Of a stretch of 6,036 nucleotides of DNA, positions 1 through 4,275 are shown piece after piece. Positions within the stretch are counted from its first letter, which is position 1; every line of letters starts with the position of its first letter. The position numbers and the translations under genes were made by a program. The notes below the pieces were generated by a model, which searched no databases, had not been told where the DNA came from, and worked only from the letters and a program-made list of their open reading frames with translations. The stretch covers positions 1 to 6,036 of the forward strand of contig JAAZFW010000064.1 in the NCBI GenBank assembly GCA_012511525.1, read 5' to 3'. The DNA is from Clostridiaceae bacterium (GTDB lineage Bacteria > Bacillota > Clostridia > Saccharofermentanales > UBA5734).

Positions 1-276
1 AACGCAAGAAGGGTACTGGATTGGGCAGCCGATCAGGCTATTTCTTTGCTTTTGCAGCGGTTCTACGGCACTGCCATTTTTAAGGGTTACAAAACGCCGG
101 GAAAAGCGCCAGCTTGATTTTTGTGGCAATTCTCAAGAATCGGCTTTAGGCACCCGAACCAATAGCTTTGTTTCCATTGATCATCCCTCCCTAAAAATCA
201 TCATGACAGGAGTCAGGCCCCTTGTTTGTGACAGTGTCACCGCTGTTGGCGGAAAGGCATAAGGCGGGCGGGACAC
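1..276. other. Left flank without a recognised gene
   Basis: No protein family is recognised here. The plus strand is open from position 2 to a TAA at 260-262 without a convincing start. The minus strand has a well-placed Shine-Dalgarno-like AGGGAGGG (192 to 185) 7 nt before an ATG (177-175). That frame gives a 14-residue peptide (METKLLVRVPKADS) ending at a TGA (135-133), and the same frame then stays open to the left edge. A short perfect inverted repeat GTGAC-AGT-GTCAC lies at 228-240. The segment lies downstream of the carboxykinase terminator, so it is probably intergenic or the edge of a neighbouring locus. It could also be a decayed gene or a repeated intergenic module; the sequence alone cannot decide. 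Confidence 0.4.
133..177 (-). CDS. Possible 14-residue leader-type ORF (METKLLVRVPKADS)
   Basis: A tiny frame on the minus strand starts with ATG at 177-175, after an AGGGAGGG Shine-Dalgarno-like block at 192-185 with 7 nt spacing, and stops at TGA 135-133. The ribosome site is as good as those of the real genes in this window. No conserved domain can be seen in 14 residues. The same frame continues without a stop for 44 more codons to the left edge, so this could be the intact front of a gene broken by one stop, a leader peptide, or chance. Translation is not demonstrated. Confidence 0.2.
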   Translation of the reverse strand: METKLLVRVPKADS

Positions 277-313
277 AAAAAAGCCCTGCTCCGGTTAATC
301 GGAACAGGGCTTT
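277..313 (-). terminator. Rho-independent terminator of the carboxykinase gene
   Basis: The arms 280-293 and 300-313 pair over 14 bp around a 6-nt loop (294-299). The only non-Watson-Crick position (289/304) becomes a G:U pair in the minus-strand RNA. In the minus direction the stem is followed by a run of six T (282 to 277, the first three being stem bases). It lies 22 bp past the stop codon of the minus-strand carboxykinase gene, exactly where its terminator is expected. In the plus direction the stem is followed only by TTT then G, so it is probably one-directional. Confidence 0.9.
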
Positions 314-335
314 GGGGCTTGATTTCCTAATTGTT

Positions 336-2234
336 TCAGCCCTGGTACTGGCCGGGCTTAATCAGGTCGCCATAGCGGGCGCGGGCGGCCTTGATCCGCT
401 CGATCGTGGCATCCCAGTAGGCGAAGATGTCTTTGGGCGTGCCGGGATCCATCTTGGCGTAGAAAGCCTTGGTCCGCTCCAGTTTCTCGATCCACTTGGT
501 GCAGCGGAAGGTGAACAGGTAGGTGTAGTCCGCTTCGGTGAAATCCTCGTCCAGGTACTTTTTGAACAGCGCAGCCAGATCCTGGTACTTGGGAATTTTG
601 CCTGTGGGGGTCTCGTAGGCGTCGTATTCGCCATGGATGCGGCCTTCCGCCCAGTGCAGCCAGACGCGCTTGGCCAGCTTGCTGGTCATGAATTTACCGT
701 CCTCGCTCAGCATGAAGTAGTTGGTGCTGAACACTTTGGGCGCTGTCGTGACGTTCTCGCCGAACGAAATGTTATTGGATGTATATTCGCCGAGCGGATA
801 GGAGACGAAGTCGAGGTTGGCCATCGGGCTGGGCTTGCGCACGCCCTCTGCTCCCAGCGTCGCGCTGGTTGTCTCGGATTCGAGTGTGGCGGCCTTGAGC
901 AGGATGCCGTCTTTCCAGTTCGGCGATTCCTCGATCGGGACTGTGATGTCGCTGTCGCGGCCGCCATACAGGATGCCTTCGACCTTGACGCCTTCTTTGG
1001 CCTCAAACCCTGCCTTGTCGATGTTGGCGAGGTAGTCCAGGCGCATCGTGTAACGGGCGTTGCCATGGGCCAGATCGACCTCTTTGCCTTTTTTGTCCTT
1101 GACGCCTTCGTGCCAGGCGCCAAAGTGGTTGCGGCCTTCCTTTGGGGCTTCCTCGCCCATGCCCAGCCAGTAGGGCTGGCGGTCAGGTCCCATCAGGACA
1201 TTGGAGAAAATGACTTCCTGGTTCTTTTTCAGGTTTTCGAAAATGACAGGGTCGTCCTTGGCGTTGACATCCTTGATGATCCCGAACATGCCGAACTCGA
1301 CGTTAACCGCCCTGAACTCGCCGTCGATGTTGCGGAAATACGCGATGTCGTCACCGACAATCTGCTCGCCGGGGATCATGGCCGTCGACGTCTTGCCGCA
1401 AGCCGACGGATAAGCGCCACAGAAATAGGTTTTACGCTTTTTGTCTGCGTCGACGGCGGCCATGACGAACATGTGCTCGCACAGCCAGCCTTCATAACGC
1501 GCCTTGTTGATCGCCAGGCGCATGGCATGCTTTTTCAGGCCGATCGAGTTGCCGGCATATTGGTTGTTCATCGAATAGACAATGTTGTTTTGCGTGTCCA
1601 TGTAAATCCGGCGCTTGTCCAGATTGACCGTGTTGCCCTTTTCGTCCAATTGGCCTGCCGAATGGATGAAGCGGAAGAAATCGTCCTTATGGGCGTCTTG
1701 CATCTTCATGAAATGGCTGTAGGCTGTCCGGTACAGGATGGTTTCGGAATGGGCGACATACCAGCTGTCGGTAAACTGAACGCAGGGGATCGTGAACGGG
1801 CTTTCGGTCGGCCCTTCAGAGAAGAACAGGACAACGGCTTCCTTGCCTTTCATGATGCCCTTGGCGATGCCGAGAATCTCCTGGTAGCCGGCCTCGTATT
1901 CGACCGAATTGAGCGTTTTCATGCTTTCGAGGTTCTCTTTGTATACCAAAAAGCGCGTCGATTCCTTGTCGCGGGCCTGGTCCCCGTAGCCGTCCCAGTG
2001 GATCGTCTGCTTGCTGTTGGCCAGCGTCAGTTCTTCGCCCAGTTTTAGCGCCTGGTCCCGGACATACTGGATGTCTTGTTCGCTGTCACCGCAGACAAAG
2101 ACGGATTTCGGGTCGCAATGGTCAACAAAAAAGCCGACAAAATCAAGAAGCTTCTCGTTCTTAAGTGCTGTCAGCTTAGCATAACTTTCGCGGCTCATGC
2201 GTTCTTTCAATAAGGTTTCATACGTCGTTTTCAT
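336..2234 (-). CDS. pckG: Phosphoenolpyruvate carboxykinase, GTP-type family
   Basis: A cytosolic enzyme that interconverts oxaloacetate and PEP plus CO2 using a nucleotide, acting in gluconeogenesis or, in many anaerobes, in CO2-fixing formation of oxaloacetate. The 632-residue product is about family length. Family landmarks run in order: substrate loop GPTESPF (141-147) and FTDSWYV (154-160); YAGNSIGLKKHAMRL (226-240) with the presumed Mn-ligand lysine; EHM with His254; P-loop YPSACGKTS (275-283) with the reactive Cys279; kinase-2 motif VGDDIAYF (293-300) with Asp295/296; HGNARYT (390-396); LYGGRDSD (422-429). The C-terminal nucleotide-base region differs from the well-studied enzymes: after DGKF (512-515) the usual PGFGEN segment is replaced by a stretch containing SKLAKRV. 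Nucleotide specificity is therefore uncertain although the family call is firm. The start is fixed by AAAGGAGA (2246 to 2239) 4 nt upstream of the ATG. The gene is monocistronic, with its own promoter and terminator. Confidence 0.95.
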   Translation of the reverse strand: MKTTYETLLKERMSRESYAKLTALKNEKLLDFVGFFVDHCDPKSVFVCGDSEQDIQYVRDQALKLGEELTLANSKQTIHWDGYGDQARDKESTRFLVYKENLESMKTLNSVEYEAGYQEILGIAKGIMKGKEAVVLFFSEGPTESPFTIPCVQFTDSWYVAHSETILYRTAYSHFMKMQDAHKDDFFRFIHSAGQLDEKGNTVNLDKRRIYMDTQNNIVYSMNNQYAGNSIGLKKHAMRLAINKARYEGWLCEHMFVMAAVDADKKRKTYFCGAYPSACGKTSTAMIPGEQIVGDDIAYFRNIDGEFRAVNVEFGMFGIIKDVNAKDDPVIFENLKKNQEVIFSNVLMGPDRQPYWLGMGEEAPKEGRNHFGAWHEGVKDKKGKEVDLAHGNARYTMRLDYLANIDKAGFEAKEGVKVEGILYGGRDSDITVPIEESPNWKDGILLKAATLESETTSATLGAEGVRKPSPMANLDFVSYPLGEYTSNNISFGENVTTAPKVFSTNYFMLSEDGKFMTSKLAKRVWLHWAEGRIHGEYDAYETPTGKIPKYQDLAALFKKYLDEDFTEADYTYLFTFRCTKWIEKLERTKAFYAKMDPGTPKDIFAYWDATIERIKAARARYGDLIKPGQYQG

Positions 2235-2238
2235 ATTG

Positions 2239-2246
2239 TCTCCTTT
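2239..2246 (-). promoter_or_regulatory. Ribosome binding site of the carboxykinase gene
   Basis: On the minus strand AAAGGAGA precedes the ATG (2234-2232) with a 4-nt gap. It supports this start over the internal ATG at codon 13. Confidence 0.8.
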
Positions 2247-2269
2247 GCTCTTGCCAAGAATACGGTTCC

Positions 2270-2283
2270 ATGCTGCGCAGCAT
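2270..2283. repeat. 14-bp perfect palindrome in the carboxykinase leader
   Basis: ATGCTGCGCAGCAT is perfectly self-complementary with no spacer. It lies about 40-55 nt downstream of the predicted transcription start and 36 bp before the start codon. It could be an operator that blocks elongation or initiation; as RNA it would leave an unusually small loop. Function is inferred from position and symmetry only. Confidence 0.45.
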
Positions 2284-2331
2284 AGTTTAAGTAAGTCTCA
2301 GTGATGTAAAAATATAAGCGCAAACAGCATT

Positions 2332-2360
2332 ATTTTACGCCCCTCATTTTAGCGTGTCAA
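2332..2360 (-). promoter_or_regulatory. Sigma-70/sigma-A promoter of the carboxykinase gene
   Basis: On the minus strand a perfect -35 TTGACA (2360 to 2355) is followed after exactly 17 nt by TAAAAT (2337 to 2332), a five-of-six -10 match. Transcription would begin near 2325, giving a leader of about 90 nt. No other pair in the region fits as well; TTTACA and AACTAT further downstream form a much weaker alternative. Confidence 0.75.
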
Positions 2361-2372
2361 CACCAACACGCT
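2351..2372. promoter_or_regulatory. Inverted repeat over the carboxykinase -35 box (candidate operator)
   Basis: The arms AGCGTGT (2351-2357) and ACACGCT (2366-2372) are perfect 7-bp complements around an 8-nt centre. The 22-bp element covers the whole -35 hexamer (2355-2360), a position suited to repression by a dimeric regulator. It does not match an operator family I can name with confidence (not cre, Rex or NrdR-like). Confidence 0.45.
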
Positions 2373-2494
2373 GTGCGGGCGATTTTGCGATCTTAAATGT
2401 TCTATATTGATGAACAAAAACCAATTGGATGGGTCATCGGGAACGAGCTGGCTTGTGAAATAAATCGGACGCAAAAGACTTTCCCGGTCAGATC

Positions 2495-2515
2495 CCTGTT
2501 GATGCAGGTTTTTTT
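2495..2515 (+). terminator. Weak hairpin followed by T7 (possible terminator or attenuator)
   Basis: CCTGT (2495-2499) can pair with GCAGG (2504-2508), including one G:U pair, around a 4-nt loop, and is followed directly by seven T (2509-2515). The 5-bp stem is short, so termination would be inefficient. No plus-strand transcript that would end here is evident, unless a short RNA or a long leader starts upstream. Confidence 0.25.
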
Positions 2516-2523
2516 GCTTTTTG

Positions 2524-2539
2524 CCGGAAAGCTTTCCGG
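2524..2539. repeat. 16-bp perfect palindrome upstream of the acetyltransferase-like gene
   Basis: CCGGAAAGCTTTCCGG is a perfect 16-bp palindrome without spacer, about 45 bp upstream of a TTGACA hexamer and 113 bp before the start codon of the rightward gene. It lacks a following T run on either strand, so it is not a terminator. A protein binding site is the likeliest role, inferred from symmetry alone. Confidence 0.4.
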
Positions 2540-2584
2540 GCGCTGCACGGTCGTCCGGCTGATGAGCGAGGGACACGCGTTGCC

Positions 2585-2609
2585 TTGACAAACGGGCAGT
2601 TGCTATGCA
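2585..2609 (+). promoter_or_regulatory. Possible promoter of the acetyltransferase-like gene
   Basis: A consensus -35 hexamer TTGACA (2585-2590) is present. The best nearby -10-like sequence, TATGCA (2604-2609), is only 13 nt away, and at 17 nt the sequence is CAAAGG, which is poor. A separate TATAAC at 2636-2641 would start transcription almost at the ATG and has no good -35. The call rests mainly on the perfect -35, so it is tentative. Confidence 0.3.
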
Positions 2610-2652
2610 AAGGTGAGGACAGAATGCGGACCTAATATAACGGGGGAATCGC

Positions 2653-3417
2653 ATGACACAGGAAGCTATTATTCCGTTGACCCGTGGAGACATCGAGCAG
2701 GGGTTGCGCCGACTGGGCCTGTCCGCCGGCCGATGTGTCGAGGTGCACAGTTCGCTGAGCCGTTTCGGGTTTGTTCAAGGCGGCGCGGACACCGTTATCG
2801 ATGCGCTCATGCATGTCATCGGCCCAGAAGGGACGATCGTGATGTCGGCGTACACCGTATCGAAGATTATGGATCTGACAGACGAAGACCGGGCCAACGG
2901 TCTGACATGCAAAGTGCAAGTCTATCCGGATGGTTCGGACTTGCCCAGCGGCATGGGCGTCATCGCCGATACCTTCCGGAGACGGGCGGATGTGGTGACA
3001 GGTTCCGGCACCTTGCGTGTCGCGGCCTGGGGACGGGACGCCGACCGCTACGCCGAATCGGCGTATTCCCTGGTGTATGAGAACCATGGGACAGCGCTGC
3101 TGCTCGGCGTCGATATCAACCGGATGTCCAGCATGCATCTTGCTGAGACGGACATGCCGGCCTGGCTGTGGGCGCGATTTAGGCCGTCGCCGTCCGTTTG
3201 CCGACTGTATCCGGACGACCAGTGGTATGTCGAGACCGGGATAACCCGCGAACCCGGCTGGAACAAGATTCAGGCCACGGCAATCAGCATGGGACTGGTC
3301 AGGGAACAGCGGATTGGCCGGGCCAGGTGCATGGCCATGCCGGTCCGCGAAGTCGTCGACCTCTACCGAGACGCCTTGCGGCGCAGCCCCGGCGCGTTGT
3401 TCGGGTTGGACGCGTAA
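2653..3417 (+). CDS. AAC(3)-family N-acetyltransferase-like protein
   Basis: A 254-residue protein of the aminoglycoside 3-N-acetyltransferase (antibiotic_NAT) family, which transfers acetyl groups from acetyl-CoA to an amine; many chromosomal members have unknown substrates. Landmarks: VHSSLSRFGFVQGGADTVID (31-50) and GPEGTIVM (57-64), the N-terminal core with the acetyl-CoA-side loop; GMGVIADTFRR (100-110); VAAWGRDAD (123-131); and ALLLGVDI (148-155) followed by MHLAE (161-165), whose His162 and Glu165 match the family's catalytic HxxE pair. The RSxHP motif usual just before the (F/V)AAxG block is replaced by TGSGTL (116-121), and the segment between it and ALLLG looks short, so aminoglycoside resistance should not be assumed. 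The start is the first ATG after an in-frame TAA (2638-2640), with a weak GGGGG ribosome site at 2642-2646. It is divergent from the carboxykinase and 100 bp before the next gene. Confidence 0.85.
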   Translation: MTQEAIIPLTRGDIEQGLRRLGLSAGRCVEVHSSLSRFGFVQGGADTVIDALMHVIGPEGTIVMSAYTVSKIMDLTDEDRANGLTCKVQVYPDGSDLPSGMGVIADTFRRRADVVTGSGTLRVAAWGRDADRYAESAYSLVYENHGTALLLGVDINRMSSMHLAETDMPAWLWARFRPSPSVCRLYPDDQWYVETGITREPGWNKIQATAISMGLVREQRIGRARCMAMPVREVVDLYRDALRRSPGALFGLDA

Positions 3418-3450
3418 TCCCCGCTCATGGCGCAATGGCGGCGGACTGCC

Positions 3451-3480
3451 GTGACGAACATCCCCCGGTCATGTTATGAT
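3451..3480 (+). promoter_or_regulatory. Extended -10 promoter for the VTT/methyltransferase operon
   Basis: TATGAT (3475-3480) matches five of six -10 positions and is preceded by TGT, giving an extended -10 element. GTGACG (3451-3456) matches four of six -35 positions at an 18-nt spacing. Transcription would start near 3486, about 30 nt before the ATG at 3518. No terminator is visible after the upstream gene, so read-through from it remains possible. Confidence 0.5.
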
Positions 3481-3487
3481 GCTCCTA

Positions 3488-3503
3488 TCGACGTTAACGT
3501 TGA
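3488..3503. promoter_or_regulatory. Near-perfect 16-bp palindrome at the predicted transcription start
   Basis: TCGACGTTAACGTTGA is symmetric except for one mismatched pair (3490/3501), with a perfect 10-bp core ACGTTAACGT at 3491-3500. It lies just after the predicted start site of the operon promoter and before the ribosome site, a typical repressor position. The role is inferred. Confidence 0.4.
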
Positions 3504-3504
3504 C

Positions 3505-3511
3505 TGAGGAG
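3505..3511 (+). promoter_or_regulatory. Ribosome binding site fixing the start of the VTT-domain gene
   Basis: TGAGGAG lies 6 nt before the ATG at 3518. It selects that codon over the in-frame ATG at 3476, which sits inside the -10 element and has no ribosome site. Confidence 0.8.
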
Positions 3512-3517
3512 CCGGGT

Positions 3518-4261
3518 ATGCAGCAGAAAAAAACCCTTACGCAGGAACAGAAAACACTGCGCAGGAAACGCCTGTCGGCGCTGATCCTTCTATTCGGCCT
3601 GATCTTGGCCAGTCTGCTGCTCTATTATATCTGGGGTCGGCCCCTGATCCGGTCGATCGCCGACCCGGACCAGGCCCAGGCATTCGCCCTGCTAAATCCC
3701 GTCGGCAGCCGGATTGCCTACGTCCTTCTGATGACGGTCCAGGTCATTGTGGCTATTATTCCCGGCGAGCCGCTCGAGATCGGGGCTGGCTATGCGTTCG
3801 GCGCGTACCAGGGCGCCCTTATCTGCCTGGTTGGCATCACCCTGGGCGCCCTGCTGGTTTTCCTGGCCGTCAAACAGTTTGGCCGTTCCCTTGTCGAACT
3901 CTTTTATCCCGCCGAGAAGATCGATTCGATCCGCATCTTCAACGACCCCAAAAAACTGAACACGCTTGCCTTCATTGTTTTCCTGATCCCCGGAACGCCC
4001 AAGGACCTCCTGACCTACGTCGCCGGCCTGACCCCGATGAAGCTGGGAACCTGGATGTTCATCACATCGGTCGCGCGTTTGCCCTCGGTGATCACCTCGA
4101 CCATAGCCGGCGCCGCGATCAACGAAAAGCAGTATGGAACGGTTATCCTGGTCTTTGCCCTGGCTGCCGTCCTGGCCCTGGCCGGATACGGGGTGTGGTA
4201 CAAGCTCAACCAGAAGAAGGCAGCCGGGAAAGATAGACCAAAGGATCAAGACTCGTCATAG
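3518..4261 (+). CDS. TVP38/TMEM64 family (VTT domain) membrane protein
   Basis: A 247-residue integral membrane protein of the DedA/VTT superfamily, whose members are linked to lipid scrambling, lipid-carrier transport or membrane homeostasis; the exact substrate here is unknown. After a basic N-terminus (1-18) come a hydrophobic helix at about 19-39, a helix at about 65-82, the VTT core IPGEPLEIGAGYAFG (81-95) running into a long hydrophobic re-entrant or membrane region to 117, and a second core with FLIPGTPKDLLTYVAGL (155-171) leading to a helix ending in ARLPS (186-190). A last helix spans about 206-227 and is followed by a Lys-rich cytoplasmic tail. The paired proline/glycine-rich PGEP and PGTPKD segments are the family signature. 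The gene is 14 bp upstream of the methyltransferase-like gene, so the two are probably cotranscribed. A functional link to methyl transfer is not obvious. Confidence 0.88.
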   Translation: MQQKKTLTQEQKTLRRKRLSALILLFGLILASLLLYYIWGRPLIRSIADPDQAQAFALLNPVGSRIAYVLLMTVQVIVAIIPGEPLEIGAGYAFGAYQGALICLVGITLGALLVFLAVKQFGRSLVELFYPAEKIDSIRIFNDPKKLNTLAFIVFLIPGTPKDLLTYVAGLTPMKLGTWMFITSVARLPSVITSTIAGAAINEKQYGTVILVFALAAVLALAGYGVWYKLNQKKAAGKDRPKDQDSS

Positions 4262-4269
4262 GGAGGAGG
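4261..4269 (+). promoter_or_regulatory. Strong ribosome binding site deciding the methyltransferase-like start
   Basis: GGGAGGAGG begins on the last base of the preceding stop codon. It abuts the ATG at 4270, leaving too little room, and is 6 nt from the in-frame ATG at 4276, which is therefore preferred. The overlap with the upstream stop suggests translational coupling. Confidence 0.7.
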
Positions 4270-4275
4270 ATGCGC

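Larger units (their letters stand above)
2235..2652. other. Divergent intergenic region between carboxykinase and acetyltransferase-like genes
   Basis: These 418 bp separate two divergent genes and are more AT-rich than the coding flanks, especially 2284-2420. They contain the minus-strand carboxykinase promoter (2332-2360), an inverted repeat over its -35 box (2351-2372), a 14-bp palindrome in the leader (2270-2283), a weak hairpin with a T7 run (2495-2515), a 16-bp palindrome (2524-2539) and a TTGACA hexamer (2585-2590) upstream of the rightward gene. Short open frames across the region lack ribosome binding sites and recognisable domains, so it is treated as regulatory, non-coding DNA. Confidence 0.7.

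Noticed and set aside
222..2048. 608-codon open frame on the plus strand, antisense to the carboxykinase
   Set aside because: It has no ribosome site or recognisable domain and fully overlaps a certain PEPCK gene. Long antisense frames arise from the biased codon use of GC-rich genes.
2397..2588. 63-codon plus-strand frame in the divergent intergenic region
   Set aside because: No Shine-Dalgarno before the ATG and no domain. It runs through the T tract and the 16-bp palindrome, and its composition is intergenic.
2349..2693. 114-codon minus-strand frame across the intergenic region; its C-terminal part looks mildly protein-like
   Set aside because: It begins inside the acetyltransferase-like gene, lacks a ribosome site and matches no family. 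It runs across the palindromic elements of the region and into the -35 box of the carboxykinase promoter.
3439..3451. Small hairpin CGGC-GGACT-GCCG after the acetyltransferase-like gene as a terminator
   Set aside because: The stem is only 4 bp and no T run follows it.
3476..3517. Upstream in-frame ATG at 3476 as start of the VTT-domain protein
   Set aside because: It lies within the predicted -10 element and has no ribosome site, whereas ATG 3518 has TGAGGAG at 6 nt.
4270..4275. ATG 4270 as start of the URO-D-like protein
   Set aside because: It abuts the GGGAGGAGG site, leaving almost no spacing; ATG 4276 is placed normally. The difference is only two residues and remains a judgement.
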